Below are positions 16,151 to 26,697 of a stretch of DNA of 54,037 nt, in pieces (positions within the stretch are counted from its first letter, which is position 1; each line of letters starts with the position of its first letter). The translations under genes were made by a program, and so were the position numbers. This stretch comes from Deltaproteobacteria bacterium RIFOXYD12_FULL_56_24 (GTDB taxonomy: Bacteria > Desulfobacterota > Desulfobulbia > Desulfobulbales > Desulfurivibrionaceae). The notes beneath the pieces are model-generated. The model saw only the letters and a list, made by a program, of their open reading frames with translations, did not search any database and was not told where the DNA came from. Where the stretch lies: contig MGTD01000032.1 in NCBI GenBank assembly GCA_001799285.1, forward strand, positions 1 to 54,037, written 5' to 3'.

Positions 16151-17479
16151 ATGACACAGCTTCTTTACATAGAAACCTTTGGTTGCCAGATGAATGAGCG
16201 TGATTCGGAGATCATGGCTCAGCTTCTCGGCGAGCAGGCCTATCTCCAGACCGATCAGCCCGAACTGGCCGATGTGGTAGTGGTCAACACCTGCAGTATC
16301 CGCGGCAAGGCTGCGCACAAGGCCTACAGCTGCTTTGGCCGCTACAAAAAGCTCAAGGAAAAAAAACCAGATCTCATCCTGGCAGTGACCGGGTGCGTGG
16401 CCCAGCAGGACGGTGCGGCCCTGCTGGAGCGCATGCCTTATATCGATATCGTCATGGGTCCGCAGGCGATCTACACCCTCCCCTCTCTGGTGGCGGCGGC
16501 CCGCCGGGACAAAATGCCCCAGGTGGTCACCGATCTTTCCGCCGAGTTTGTCATCCCCCCTTTTCTGCCCAGCCTGGCCGAGGGCCCTGCCCATAAAAGG
16601 TTTATCACCATCATGCAGGGCTGCGATAATTTCTGCACCTACTGTGTGGTCCCTTATACCAGGGGCCGGGAAATAAGCCGGAATTTCGCCGACATCATGG
16701 GTGAGGCTACCCATCTCGTGAGCCATGGCGTCAAGGAAATCACCCTTATCGGTCAGAATGTCAATTCCTACGGCAAAAAGGGCGCCCATCGACAAAGCCA
16801 GGGTTTTCCCGAGCTTCTGCGGGCGGTGGCCGGGATCGACGGCTTAGAGCGGCTCCGTTTCACCACCTCCCATCCCAAGGATCTTTCCGAGGAGCTGATG
16901 CGCTGTTTTGTCGAGATCCCCTCCCTGTGTCCGCATTTTCATCTGCCGGTCCAGTCCGGGTCAAACAGCATCCTTAGCCGGATGAACCGTAAGTACACCA
17001 TCGAGGCCTATCTCGACAAGGTGGCTCGATTACGAGAGTACCGGCCGGATATAGCCCTGACCACCGACATCATCGTCGGCTTCCCTGGAGAAACAGACGA
17101 TGATTTTGCTGCCACCATGCAGACGCTGGAGACGGTGCGCTACCACGGCTCCTATTCCTTCAAGTATTCCGACCGGCCCAATGCCAAGGCTGCCGATTTT
17201 CCCGACAAGATCGTGGAAGAGGTCAAGACCGAGCGGCTGGCCCGCTTGCAGGCGCGGCAGGAGGAGATTGCCCTGGCGCTCAAGCAGGCGGAAATAGGCA
17301 GGATCGTGGAGGTCATGGTGGAAGGGGCAAGCAAGGCTCCGGCCAATCAGTGGAGCGGCCGGACCGGGAGTAATCAGATCGTGAATTTTTCCTGCGCAAG
17401 CCAGCTGGTTCCGGGGGATTTGCTCATGGTGGAGATCGAGGGTGCCTGTCAGAATTCTTTGCGGGGGAAAATGATTTAG
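16151..17479 (+). CDS. miaB: tRNA-2-methylthio-N6-dimethylallyladenosine synthase
   Basis: A 442-aa methylthiotransferase that completes ms2i6A at tRNA position 37, using the product of MiaA. It has all three expected parts. The N-terminal UPF0004 domain carries cluster cysteines in FGCQMNERDSE, VNTCSIRGKA and VTGCVAQQD. The radical-SAM domain has GCDNFCTYCVVPYTRGRE (C-x3-C-x2-C), and a TRAM domain follows. Length is normal. It ends the purB-DUF4911-miaB run. Confidence 0.95.
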   Translation: MTQLLYIETFGCQMNERDSEIMAQLLGEQAYLQTDQPELADVVVVNTCSIRGKAAHKAYSCFGRYKKLKEKKPDLILAVTGCVAQQDGAALLERMPYIDIVMGPQAIYTLPSLVAAARRDKMPQVVTDLSAEFVIPPFLPSLAEGPAHKRFITIMQGCDNFCTYCVVPYTRGREISRNFADIMGEATHLVSHGVKEITLIGQNVNSYGKKGAHRQSQGFPELLRAVAGIDGLERLRFTTSHPKDLSEELMRCFVEIPSLCPHFHLPVQSGSNSILSRMNRKYTIEAYLDKVARLREYRPDIALTTDIIVGFPGETDDDFAATMQTLETVRYHGSYSFKYSDRPNAKAADFPDKIVEEVKTERLARLQARQEEIALALKQAEIGRIVEVMVEGASKAPANQWSGRTGSNQIVNFSCASQLVPGDLLMVEIEGACQNSLRGKMI

Positions 17480-17540
17480 GTCACGAAAGTCAGGAAATAT
17501 TCAGGCAATGATTGTGTTATGATCAATATGATTTCGGGAT

Positions 17541-17572
17541 GTCGGGTTTCGCTTTGCTCTACCCTACCTACC
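17541..17572. repeat. Degenerate REP-like palindrome
   Basis: The stretch GTCGGGTTTCGCTTTGCTCT followed by ACCCTACC is close to the common bacterial REP palindrome in which GTCGGGTTnCGC faces GCnAACCCGAC. A run of TTCGTGG repeats follows, up to the next gene. The gap between miaB and the PHP gene (17480-17638) otherwise holds nothing I recognise. Confidence 0.4.
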
Positions 17573-17638
17573 CTCTTTTTTCGTGCCTTTCGTGGTTTTC
17601 GTGGCAAAAAAATCGTGGTTAAAAAATGGAGACCTCCC

Positions 17639-18289
17639 ATGATCGATCTGCATACCCACTCCCTGTTCAGCGACGGGGAACTTGTTCCGGCCGAGCATCT
17701 GCGCCGGGTGGAAATTCTTGGTTATTCAGCCATTGCCATCACTGATCACGCCGATTCTTCCAATCTGGATTTTATCATCCCGCGTCTGGTGCGAGCGGCG
17801 GCTGATCTGAACCGCTATTACAAAACCCAGCTTCTGCCCGGCATCGAACTGACCCATGTGCCGCCGGCGCAGTTTGCTGAACTGACCAGCAGGGCCCGGG
17901 AGCTTGGCGCCAAGATCGTAGTAGGCCATGGGGAAACCCCGGTTGAGCCGGTTCGGCCGGGAACCAATCTGGCTGCCCTTGCGGCCGGAGTGGATGTTTT
18001 GGCCCACCCCGGCTTCATCACCTTGGAAGAGGCGCAGCTTGCCGCGGAGAAGGGAATTCTTCTTGAACTTTCCGGCCGCCGTGGGCACTCGCTCACCAAC
18101 GGGCATGTGGCGAAAATGGCCATGGCTGCGGGCGCAAGTATGGCAGTGAACGCCGATGCTCACGGGCCGGGAGATTTTCTCAGCGCAAAAATGGCGGAAA
18201 CGGTTGCTTTAGGGGCTGGGCTTTCCGGCGAGGAGTATGCCCGGATTCGCGCTGCCATGGCGGCGCTGGTTGCGAGAGTGGCCGGTTGA
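17639..18289 (+). CDS. PHP-domain phosphoesterase
   Basis: A 216-aa PHP-fold metal-dependent hydrolase. Metal ligands are visible in IDLHTHSLFSDGE (HxH), AITDHADSS, GIELTHVPP, VGHGETPVEP and AHPGFI, and near the end NADAHGP. Relatives act on histidinol phosphate, 3',5'-nucleoside bisphosphates or short RNA; the substrate here is not clear. The frame is open upstream to 17519, but MIDLHTHS is the domain start and GGAG precedes this ATG by about 8 nt. It ends 6 nt from the convergent helix-hairpin-helix gene. Confidence 0.85.
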   Translation: MIDLHTHSLFSDGELVPAEHLRRVEILGYSAIAITDHADSSNLDFIIPRLVRAAADLNRYYKTQLLPGIELTHVPPAQFAELTSRARELGAKIVVGHGETPVEPVRPGTNLAALAAGVDVLAHPGFITLEEAQLAAEKGILLELSGRRGHSLTNGHVAKMAMAAGASMAVNADAHGPGDFLSAKMAETVALGAGLSGEEYARIRAAMAALVARVAG

Positions 18290-18295
18290 GTGAGC

Positions 18296-18754
18296 TCAAT
18301 CGGTAACGAGATGAGCCTTTAAGATTTTCAATTTTGCCGGGCCGACCCCCTTTACCGCATCCAGTTCCTCAATATTGTTGATCATGCCCTGTTGGTTGCG
18401 AAACTCGATGATTCGCCGGGCAAAGACCGGGCCGATCCCGGAAATGGTGGTCAGCAGCTCTTCGTCGGCTTGATTGAGGGGGATGGGCTGAAAAAACAGG
18501 GGGGTCAGTCTGGCCGGGAGCTGGGCGGCTGCACCCCCTGCCGGTTCGAACGCAAAGTCGACCGGTACCCGGTAGAGACCGGAGGTAACGGAATCATCCC
18601 GCCAGACAAGCTTTTGCGGGGCGACAGTTTGCCGGGAAAGATCGAAAAGTCCACTCCGTCTTGCCCCGGCAAGGCCCAAAAGGCAAAGGGCGAAAAGAAG
18701 CAGCGCCAGCGGGCGCCGATCCTTTGGCCCAGGCTCATTTTTTGTTCTGTTCAT
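18296..18754 (-). CDS. ComEA-like helix-hairpin-helix protein
   Basis: A 152-aa protein with an N-terminal membrane anchor or signal ([19 protein letters not shown], about 14-32), a linker, and a C-terminal paired helix-hairpin-helix domain ([20 protein letters not shown] and [18 protein letters not shown]). ComEA-type proteins bind DNA in the periplasm during uptake. No other competence gene is nearby, so DNA binding is supported but a transformation role is not. Its first 20 nt overlap the 3' end of cimA. Confidence 0.8.
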   Translation of the reverse strand: MNRTKNEPGPKDRRPLALLLFALCLLGLAGARRSGLFDLSRQTVAPQKLVWRDDSVTSGLYRVPVDFAFEPAGGAAAQLPARLTPLFFQPIPLNQADEELLTTISGIGPVFARRIIEFRNQQGMINNIEELDAVKGVGPAKLKILKAHLVTD

Positions 18755-20327
18755 CCTTCATCAGCTTGTAGGTGATGCTGTCCACCAGGGCCTGCCAGCT
18801 TGCCTCGATGATGTCCGGGGAAACCCCCACCGTACCCCATTGGCTGTCGCGGTCCCGGGATTCGATCAGCACCCGCACCCTGGCCTCGGTGCCGTGTTCG
18901 CTGGCCAGCACCCGCACCTTGTAATCCTGCAGCTCCATCTCCTTGAGGTTGGGATAAAACCTGGTCAGGGCCTTGCGCAGCGACTTGTCCAGAGCGTTGA
19001 CCGGGCCGTTGCCCAGGGCGGCGGTATGCACCTCCTCGCCGGCCACGGCCAGGCGGATGGTGGCCTCCTCCTGCAACACCCCGTCCGTGGTCTTCTGGCT
19101 CATCACTCGAAAGCCGTGCAGGTCGAAATATTTCTTCGGGGTTCCCATGGCCCGGCGCATGAGCAACTCGAACGACGCCTCGGCCCCTTCGTACTGAAAG
19201 CCCTGGTTTTCCAGGTCTTTCAATTCCTTGACGATGGCGCTGACCACAGGATCTTTGCTGTCCAGATCCAGACCGAATTTCCTCGCCTTGACCAGCACGT
19301 TGCTTTTGCCGGAAAGATCGGAGATCAGTACCCGCCGCACATTGCCCACCTTTTCCGGCTCCAGATGCTCGTAGGTCAGGGGGTTGCGCTGCACGGCGCT
19401 CACGTGGATGCCGCCCTTGTGGGCAAAGGCGGACTGGCCCACGTAAGGCTGGTACTTGTTGGGGGAAAGATTGGCCAGCTCGGAGACAAAGCGGGAAACC
19501 TCGGTGAGCCGGTGCAGGTTGGCGGCGGCCGTAAACTCATAGCCCATCTTCAGGGCCAGGGCCGGCATGATCGAGGTGAGGTTGGCGTTGCCGCAGCGCT
19601 CGCCAAAGCCGTTGGCCGTGCCCTGCACCTGGGAGGCACCTAAAGAGACGGCGATCAGGGAGTTGGCCACCGCGCACTCGGAATCGTTGTGGGCGTGGAT
19701 CCCGAACTGCACAGCCGCCTTATTTGCTTTAAGATGCGTCTTCACCGCCTCGATGATCGCAGCCAGCTCAGTGGGCAGGGTGCCGCCGTTGGTCTCGCAA
19801 AGCGCCAGGCAGTCGGCGCCGCCGGCAATGGCCCGATCCAGAGTGGCCAAGGCGTATTCCCGATTGGCCTTGAAGCCGTCGAAAAAGTGTTCGGCATCAT
19901 AAAAGAGATGCTGGACATGGGGCCGCAAGTACTTCAGCGACTCCTCGATGATCAGCAGGTTGTCGTCGAGCCCGATGCGCAGGGCATCGCGGACATGGAT
20001 GTCCCAGGTCTTGCCGAAGATGGTGATTCCCGGGGTTTTCGCCTCAATCAGGGCATTGAGGTTGGCATCCTGCTCCGCCGGGTTGGCAAACAGCCGGGTG
20101 GAGCCGAAGGCCGTAACCTTGGTATGCTTGAGCTCGTACTTGCGAATCTCCTTGAAGTACTCCACGTCCTTGGGGTTGGAGCCCGGCCAGCCGCCCTCGA
20201 CAAAGTCGATCCCCAGTTCGTCAAACTTGAGGGTGATGCGCAGCTTGTCCTCCACCGAGAGGTTGAAATTCTCGGCCTGGGTACCGTCCCGCAGGGTGGT
20301 GTCGTAGATGGTGACTTGATGTGTCAT
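18735..20327 (-). CDS. cimA: Citramalate synthase
   Basis: A 530-aa enzyme of the DRE-TIM/isopropylmalate synthase family. It condenses pyruvate and acetyl-CoA to citramalate, opening the threonine-independent route to isoleucine. Catalytic start [43 protein letters not shown], and a C-terminal LeuA-type regulatory dimer domain (about 390-520). The long CimA-type form distinguishes it from LeuA and NifV. It lies 9 nt downstream of lysC, pairing two branched amino-acid entry steps. Confidence 0.92.
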   Translation of the reverse strand: MTHQVTIYDTTLRDGTQAENFNLSVEDKLRITLKFDELGIDFVEGGWPGSNPKDVEYFKEIRKYELKHTKVTAFGSTRLFANPAEQDANLNALIEAKTPGITIFGKTWDIHVRDALRIGLDDNLLIIEESLKYLRPHVQHLFYDAEHFFDGFKANREYALATLDRAIAGGADCLALCETNGGTLPTELAAIIEAVKTHLKANKAAVQFGIHAHNDSECAVANSLIAVSLGASQVQGTANGFGERCGNANLTSIMPALALKMGYEFTAAANLHRLTEVSRFVSELANLSPNKYQPYVGQSAFAHKGGIHVSAVQRNPLTYEHLEPEKVGNVRRVLISDLSGKSNVLVKARKFGLDLDSKDPVVSAIVKELKDLENQGFQYEGAEASFELLMRRAMGTPKKYFDLHGFRVMSQKTTDGVLQEEATIRLAVAGEEVHTAALGNGPVNALDKSLRKALTRFYPNLKEMELQDYKVRVLASEHGTEARVRVLIESRDRDSQWGTVGVSPDIIEASWQALVDSITYKLMKDEQNKK

Positions 20328-20336
20328 GCCCGTAAG

Positions 20337-21554
<1,218 letters not shown>

Positions 21555-21907
21555 TGCTGCCTGCTGCTCCTCATCTATATATTTATGTTGATAAAAATAT
21601 TAAAAGAATCTACTGAATTCCCCTCCCGCAAGGGGAGGGAAGAATCCGTTTAATTTTCTGACTGGGAAGAGCCGGAAAAAATTCGAAAAAGCAGTGTGCA
21701 ACAATTTGATATTTTTTTCAACCGAACAAATTACTTGAGGCATGATTTTCCCCATGGGTAAAGGCTAAGTATCCCGCCTGAAAAAAAAACAGGCAAAAGA
21801 AACTTGTAATACTCGTCCGATTTTGCTAAACAATACAAGCCTAATTAAGGCAGGCCATCCATATGAAGGCGTGAGTGTCCGCTATAATCCTATGGAAAGG
21901 AGTATTA
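21555..21907. other. Divergent intergenic region with a small hairpin
   Basis: A 353-nt AT-rich gap between lysC and the M23 peptidase gene. It holds a 7-bp hairpin, CCCTCCC/GGGAGGG, with a 5-nt loop at about 21621-21639. No T run follows on either strand, so it is not a convincing terminator. Promoters for both genes should lie here, but I cannot place them. No lysine riboswitch was recognised. Confidence 0.4.
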
Positions 21908-23338
21908 ATGGTAGAAAAAAACAAGTTCTTTGCCCTTATTCGTCAGACGTGCAAGTCCTCCCTTTACCGGGTATGCCCTCCGTGTCTGGCCGCCCTCTCC
22001 CGGGGTTTGGCCCGCTTTCGCAGTCACACCAACAGACATTTGGTTATCTTTGTAAATACCTCTCATTTTCTTACCCTCGGGGTTTCCCTCGCCTTGGTTG
22101 TCGCCTTTTTTCTCTCTGCTGTGGGTGGGCAACCAATCCCGAATAAGCACGATTCGCACGCCACCGGCGAAATCGAAGAATTGCTGCCCGCTGTTCGGGA
22201 GATTGTCGGGGAGATTCAACCTGGGGATTCGCTGACTTCCTCCTTCCGCACCAACGGGGTTGAGGAAGAGGTGCAGGCCTCGGTGATCAGCGCCTTTGAC
22301 GGCGTGGTCAATTTTCGGGAAATGAAGCCCAACGACCGCTACACCCTGACCCTTGATGACGACGGCAGTCTGCTCAAATGCCTGTACGAATCAGGTCCGC
22401 TTGAGGTCCATGCCATCGAGCGCACCCCCGATGGCTCTTTAACAGCCAAGAAACTCGATATCTCCCTTGATTGCCGGACGGTAAAGTTGCGGGGCAAGGT
22501 CGAATCCTCACTTTTTGCCGCCTTTGCCGCCTTCAAGGAAGATGCCAAGCTTACCTACAGCTTTGCCGACATCTTTGCCTCAAAGATCGATTTCAACACC
22601 GAGATCAGGTTTGGCGACACCTTTGAGCTGGTCTTTGAAAAATATTACAAAAACAACCAGTTCGTCGGCTACGGCAAGATCCTGGTCGCGCGGTACAACA
22701 GCAAGGAAGTCGGCTCCCTGGAGGGCTTTTATTTTGACCAGGGCGGAGAGAAATCCGCTTATTTCGATCACCGCGGTAACGAACTGGGCGAATCTTTTAT
22801 CCGCTCCCCTCTCCCCATGGCCAGGGTTTCTTCCGGTTTTTCCTACAACCGTCGTCACCCGGTTTTGAATATTGTCCGCCCCCACCTGGGGGTTGATCTT
22901 GCCGCGCCGATGGGCACCCCGATCATGGCCCCCTCCGACGGCCGGGTAAATTTTGCCGGCTGGAAAGGCGGCTATGGTAAGCACATAATCCTTGAGCATC
23001 AAGGCGGTTTAAAAACCTACTATGGCCATCTTTCCAAATTTGCCGGCAATATCAAAGCCGGGACCCGGGTGCAGCAAAAGCAGATTATCGGCTATGTCGG
23101 CTCCACCGGCATCTCCACCGGCCCGCATCTTGATTACCGCATGGCCAAGAACGGGTTGTTCATCAACCCCTTGAATATCAAGTTTCATCCGCGCTCCCAA
23201 CTGGCGGGAACCAAGCTGGTTCTTTTTCACCAGGAATTTAAAACACTTACCCAGTTGGCCAGTAGCCTGGATGATCCTAAGGTCATTATGGTGAAAAACG
23301 TGGTGGTAACTCCGGGCAACCCGGTCACCATGCTCTAA
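21908..23338 (+). CDS. M23-family peptidoglycan endopeptidase, membrane anchored
   Basis: About 476 aa. A single N-terminal TM/signal helix (about 50-75, LVIFVNTSHFLTLGVSLALVV) is followed by an OapA/LysM-like middle region and a LytM (peptidase M23) domain (about 310-430). Zinc motif HLGVD (H326, D330) is standard, and YYGHLS carries another His. The usual HxH motif reads GPHLDYRM, so Asp409 replaces the second His, a variant seen in some M23 subfamilies. It cleaves peptide cross-bridges in the wall if active. I chose ATG 21908 because AAAGGAG stands 5 nt before it, not the in-frame GTG at 21875. Confidence 0.88.
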   Translation: MVEKNKFFALIRQTCKSSLYRVCPPCLAALSRGLARFRSHTNRHLVIFVNTSHFLTLGVSLALVVAFFLSAVGGQPIPNKHDSHATGEIEELLPAVREIVGEIQPGDSLTSSFRTNGVEEEVQASVISAFDGVVNFREMKPNDRYTLTLDDDGSLLKCLYESGPLEVHAIERTPDGSLTAKKLDISLDCRTVKLRGKVESSLFAAFAAFKEDAKLTYSFADIFASKIDFNTEIRFGDTFELVFEKYYKNNQFVGYGKILVARYNSKEVGSLEGFYFDQGGEKSAYFDHRGNELGESFIRSPLPMARVSSGFSYNRRHPVLNIVRPHLGVDLAAPMGTPIMAPSDGRVNFAGWKGGYGKHIILEHQGGLKTYYGHLSKFAGNIKAGTRVQQKQIIGYVGSTGISTGPHLDYRMAKNGLFINPLNIKFHPRSQLAGTKLVLFHQEFKTLTQLASSLDDPKVIMVKNVVVTPGNPVTML

Positions 23339-23342
23339 CCCC

Positions 23343-23813
23343 TTGCCCTGCCATGCCCCTTTTCATATCGTCCTGGTCGAGCCGGAGATCCCCCCCAACA
23401 CCGGGAGCATCTCCAGGCTGTGCGGGGCCACGGACACCGTTCTCCATCTGGTCCGGCCCCTGGGCTTTTCCACCGATGACAAGCATCTGAAGCGCGCCGG
23501 TCTTGATTACTGGAAGTTTGTTGATATTCGCTACTGGGACAGTTTCGAAGAATTTCTCGCAGCCCAGGATGAGCTGCGGTTGCATTTTTTCACCACCAAG
23601 GTGGAGCGGCCGTATACCGAGGTGCACTACCAACCCGGTGATTATCTGATTTTCGGTCGCGAAACCAAAGGGCTGCCGGAGGAGATCATCAACCTCTATC
23701 GGGAACGCTGCGCCACCATCCCCATGAGCAACCCCAACATCAGGAGCATCAACCTGGGGATGGCTGCGGCAGTGGTGCTTTACGAGGCGATCCGCCAGCG
23801 GGAAAGAGCTTAA
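23343..23813 (+). CDS. trmL: tRNA (cytidine/uridine-34 2'-O)-methyltransferase
   Basis: A 156-aa SPOUT methyltransferase of the TrmL type that methylates the wobble ribose of tRNA-Leu. Motifs: IVLVEPEIPPNTGSISRLC, LIFGRETKGLPEE, and the knot segment PMSNPNIRSINLGMAAAVVL. Length is exactly right for TrmL. The start is uncertain: a TTG at 23343, only 4 nt after the peptidase stop, is the first in frame, and no AUG fits. It is probably co-transcribed with the M23 gene. Confidence 0.9.
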   Translation: MPCHAPFHIVLVEPEIPPNTGSISRLCGATDTVLHLVRPLGFSTDDKHLKRAGLDYWKFVDIRYWDSFEEFLAAQDELRLHFFTTKVERPYTEVHYQPGDYLIFGRETKGLPEEIINLYRERCATIPMSNPNIRSINLGMAAAVVLYEAIRQRERA

Positions 23814-23886
23814 AAAAAACGCCCTTGAGCTTCCGGCCTTTCGTTGTTCTCTTAAGGCCTTAAAGTGAAGGGGTAGCGCCGAGCGT

Positions 23887-25311
23887 GTGATATCAATGTC
23901 CACCCATGAAAGCGCAAACAGGGCTTGTTCTCAACCTAACCGGTTGTTGTCCAGGTGGCGGTTGTACGCCTTTGAATTCATGGGACTTTGGTCCTCCCCT
24001 CCCGCAAGGCGACATCACGGCCAGGATATTCGTCTTGCCTGTGCCATAGGCCTTCCCTTCGGGATATATTTTTCTATCTTTAATCTCACGCATGGCTTCA
24101 CGATTCTGGGCATCATCGAGGGTGTGTCTGTTCTGTTTTTTTTGCCGTTGGCGTATTTTTTATCCGGCCGTGAGCGGATGACTCTCCTGGCGGAAAGCCT
24201 GGTCCTGCTGTGCGTCACCACCATTTTCCTTGCCCTTTTTCACTACGGCGGCATTTCCGGGACCGGAATTTACTGGATTTTCAGCCTGCCGCTCACCGCA
24301 TTTTATGTTGCCGGTCAATTTCGTGGCTGGCTATGGTCTTTTGCCTTGCTCGTCTTGATAGGAATTGTCCAACCATTTCCTGGTTTTACCAAGATTAATC
24401 TCCTGCACTCCCAGCTTGCCCTACTTTATTACACCGCCATCTCCGCCTCGTTCAACATGCTACGCACCAAGTACTCGGCAAGATTGCACCTGCTGACTAT
24501 TGAACTTACCGCTACCCTTAAGGAACTAAGGGAAACCCAGGCCCAGATTGCCCAATCGGAGAAAATGGCAGCGGTGGGTCAACTGGTGGCCGGAGTGGCC
24601 CATGAGGTCAACAACACCACTAATTTTATCTCCGGCGCCCTGCCGCCCCTGGGAAAACGTCTTGCCGAGCTTGTTCTTCTGTTGGCTAACATTGAGGCGG
24701 ATGGTGCGCCGAAACTAAAAAAGATTGAAGAACTCAAACAAACCATTGAGCTGTTGCTGGGCAATATTCGGGAAGGGGCGCGGCGCACCTGCAAGATAGT
24801 TACGGATCTTAAAAATTTTTCCCGGCTTTATGACGACCTGTCCCAGCCTCTCGACATTAACGAGGGGCTGGAAACCACCCTCGCTCTGGTTACCCCGGAG
24901 TATAAATACAAAATGGAGGTCATCCGCGAGTTTTCCGCAGATCTGCCCGTGGTGTACGGTTCTCAGGGCCAGCTGAACCAGGTATTCATGAATATAATCA
25001 TCAACGCTTTTCAGGCCCAGCCGAACACGGGGTGTCTGTTGATTCGCACCTTCCGCAGAAAAGATACCGTCCATATCCTTTTTAAGGATGACGGTCCCGG
25101 TATCCCGCAGGAGATTAAGAACCGGATATTCGAACCATTTTTTACCACTAAAGAGGTTGGCGTGGGGACTGGCCTTGGTTTGAGCGTCTCCTTTGGCATC
25201 ACCAATAAACACCGGGGCAGGATTATGGTGCGGAGCGAGCCAGGCCAAGGTGCGGAATTTGAAGTGATCCTGCCGGCAGGGCCGGATCCCAATATCCGCC
25301 CGCGAAATTGA
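23887..25311 (+). CDS. Multi-pass membrane histidine kinase (kinase 1 of the RiPP locus)
   Basis: A 474-aa sensor kinase with five or six TM helices (about 48-195) and no HAMP or large periplasmic loop. A coiled coil (TATLKELRETQAQIAQSEK) is followed by the H-box GQLVAGVAHEVNNTTNF (His239) and a HATPase with NIIINAFQAQP, FKDDGPGIPQEI and GTGLGLSVSFGITNKHRG. The core is strikingly like that of the kinase at 29902, so the two are paralogues of one locus. It starts at GTG 23887 or ATG 23896; the ribosome binding site is weak. Its stop is 7 nt from the convergent maturase gene. No receiver is encoded beside it. Confidence 0.88.
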   Translation: MISMSTHESANRACSQPNRLLSRWRLYAFEFMGLWSSPPARRHHGQDIRLACAIGLPFGIYFSIFNLTHGFTILGIIEGVSVLFFLPLAYFLSGRERMTLLAESLVLLCVTTIFLALFHYGGISGTGIYWIFSLPLTAFYVAGQFRGWLWSFALLVLIGIVQPFPGFTKINLLHSQLALLYYTAISASFNMLRTKYSARLHLLTIELTATLKELRETQAQIAQSEKMAAVGQLVAGVAHEVNNTTNFISGALPPLGKRLAELVLLLANIEADGAPKLKKIEELKQTIELLLGNIREGARRTCKIVTDLKNFSRLYDDLSQPLDINEGLETTLALVTPEYKYKMEVIREFSADLPVVYGSQGQLNQVFMNIIINAFQAQPNTGCLLIRTFRRKDTVHILFKDDGPGIPQEIKNRIFEPFFTTKEVGVGTGLGLSVSFGITNKHRGRIMVRSEPGQGAEFEVILPAGPDPNIRPRN

Positions 25312-25318
25312 TCATTAA

Positions 25319-26653
25319 TCAGGCGGCGGGATTAGGGGTAGCAGCCTCCTTGGCTGCGTACCGGTATTTAAGATCCTGCATCAACATTTTCTCCAGAGTC
25401 GCATCCAGAAACTCCTTCTGGCAGTCCACCCGTGCCATGCTCCCCTCACGTTGAAAGACCATGTAGCGGCAGCCGCCGAAGCAGAGCGGCAGGTATTTGC
25501 ATTCCCGGCATTTTTTCTCCTTTCGCCAGTGGTTGTGGCAATATTTTGTCTGCCAACCCTCCTGGATGCCGTTTATGATATCGCCGACTTCGTAACCCTG
25601 ATGGCCGATCATGGTGATGCATTTATAGATGAGCCCATCGTGATCAATGGTAAAGGCATCATCAATGTCCACCATGCAGGGGGCGGGCTGCATTTTGGCG
25701 AGGGGAAAACCGCGTTTTCCCAGCTCGTCCCTGATAAAAATGGCCGCTTCGATCAGCCATGGCTCGGCGGCCGAACAGCAACCGCCGCTGAACTCCGAGT
25801 TGGCGAACTGGTCGTTGATCTGCATCGCCGGATAAAACTGAACCTGCTGCAGATCATCGGGTTTAAGTCCTTCCGAAAGGAGCCGGTCGAGGAGGGCGGG
25901 AAACAGCGGGTAGTTTTCTCGGGTGTAGTTGCCGACCAGATTGATGGGCATAAGCTTGCAGCACGCCTTGACATTGGCGAGCACTGTGGCAAAGGAGGGC
26001 TCCCCCGACTTAAAGGGGCGGAAGCGATTGTGGTTTTCTTCCGGGCCGTCAAGGGTAATCTTTGCCGATTTGAGGCCGAGAGTGAGCATCTCCTCGACGA
26101 CTTTCGGACTAAGAAGCGAACCGTTGCTCACCAGATGGAAGGCGAACTTACCTTCCCGTTCCTCGGTGAATGGCTTGAGTTCGCGGGTCAGATGCCTGAT
26201 CCGGTCGAGGTAAAGTAGGGTTTCTCCGCCGTAGAAATTCAACACCAGCTTTTCGGTTTCCGGGTTGAAGCGTGCCTTTAGGTAGGCAATCACCTTTTCG
26301 GCGGTGGCCTGCTCCATGGCGCCGCCTTCTTTCTTACTCCCCTCGTAGCAGTAAACACAGGAAAAGTTGCAGGCCATCCCGAGAATGATCGAGGCCCGAA
26401 TGGCCCGGTTGATCCGGTTGACCTCGGCAAGCAGGCCAAGGGCGCAAGACAGTTCCTCGTCCAGGCTTTCCACTGCCATTCCCAGCCTGGCCATGACCGG
26501 GGCGTACTCAGTAGGCACCTTGCCCTTGGCCAGTTCCCCGGCGATCTCCTTCGGGAACATGGCGAAGGAGCACGTCCTGGTGGAAAACAACAGGTTCTGC
26601 GTTTCGCCGTTATGGTCGGCAGGGAAGTGTTTAAGATAAAATGATGGCTTCAT
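25319..26653 (-). CDS. SPASM-domain radical-SAM peptide maturase (geopeptide-maturase-like)
   Basis: A 444-aa radical-SAM enzyme that probably modifies the small peptide encoded just upstream. N-terminal part (1-90) may bind the precursor leader. The cluster site is GMACNFSCVYCYEGS (C95, C99, C102). The barrel follows (FYGGETLLYLDRI, HLVSNGSLLS, KITLDGPEENHNRFRPF). The C-terminal SPASM domain has PAPCMVDIDDAFTIDHDGLI and CRECKYLPLCFGGC, typical ligands for two extra 4Fe-4S clusters. The pattern recalls the putative geopeptide maturases of Geobacter. I start at MKPSFY; a GTG at 26690-26692 would add 13 residues. A hairpin lies between it and the precursor gene. Confidence 0.85.
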   Translation of the reverse strand: MKPSFYLKHFPADHNGETQNLLFSTRTCSFAMFPKEIAGELAKGKVPTEYAPVMARLGMAVESLDEELSCALGLLAEVNRINRAIRASIILGMACNFSCVYCYEGSKKEGGAMEQATAEKVIAYLKARFNPETEKLVLNFYGGETLLYLDRIRHLTRELKPFTEEREGKFAFHLVSNGSLLSPKVVEEMLTLGLKSAKITLDGPEENHNRFRPFKSGEPSFATVLANVKACCKLMPINLVGNYTRENYPLFPALLDRLLSEGLKPDDLQQVQFYPAMQINDQFANSEFSGGCCSAAEPWLIEAAIFIRDELGKRGFPLAKMQPAPCMVDIDDAFTIDHDGLIYKCITMIGHQGYEVGDIINGIQEGWQTKYCHNHWRKEKKCRECKYLPLCFGGCRYMVFQREGSMARVDCQKEFLDATLEKMLMQDLKYRYAAKEAATPNPAA

Positions 26654-26659
26654 GATGGT

Positions 26660-26691
26660 TGCCGTGAGAAGGGAGTGCCCTCCCCACGGCA
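26660..26691 (-). promoter_or_regulatory. RNA hairpin between RiPP precursor and maturase genes
   Basis: TGCCGTG (26660-26666) pairs with CACGGCA (26685-26691), and inside it GGGAG pairs with CTCCC around a 4-nt loop, giving a two-tier stem. No T run follows on the minus strand. It sits between the precursor stop (26698) and the maturase start, so it fits a stabilising or processing hairpin or a leaky attenuator that keeps precursor RNA above maturase RNA. Confidence 0.6.
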
Positions 26692-26697
26692 CATTGT

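Noticed and set aside
17519-17638. A 40-residue N-terminal extension of the PHP protein
   Set aside because: It runs through a REP-like palindrome and TTCGTGG repeats; the domain start with its own ribosome binding site is at 17639.
21555-21874. Lysine riboswitch before lysC
   Set aside because: The leader is AT-rich without the expected set of conserved stems; only one small unrelated hairpin was seen.
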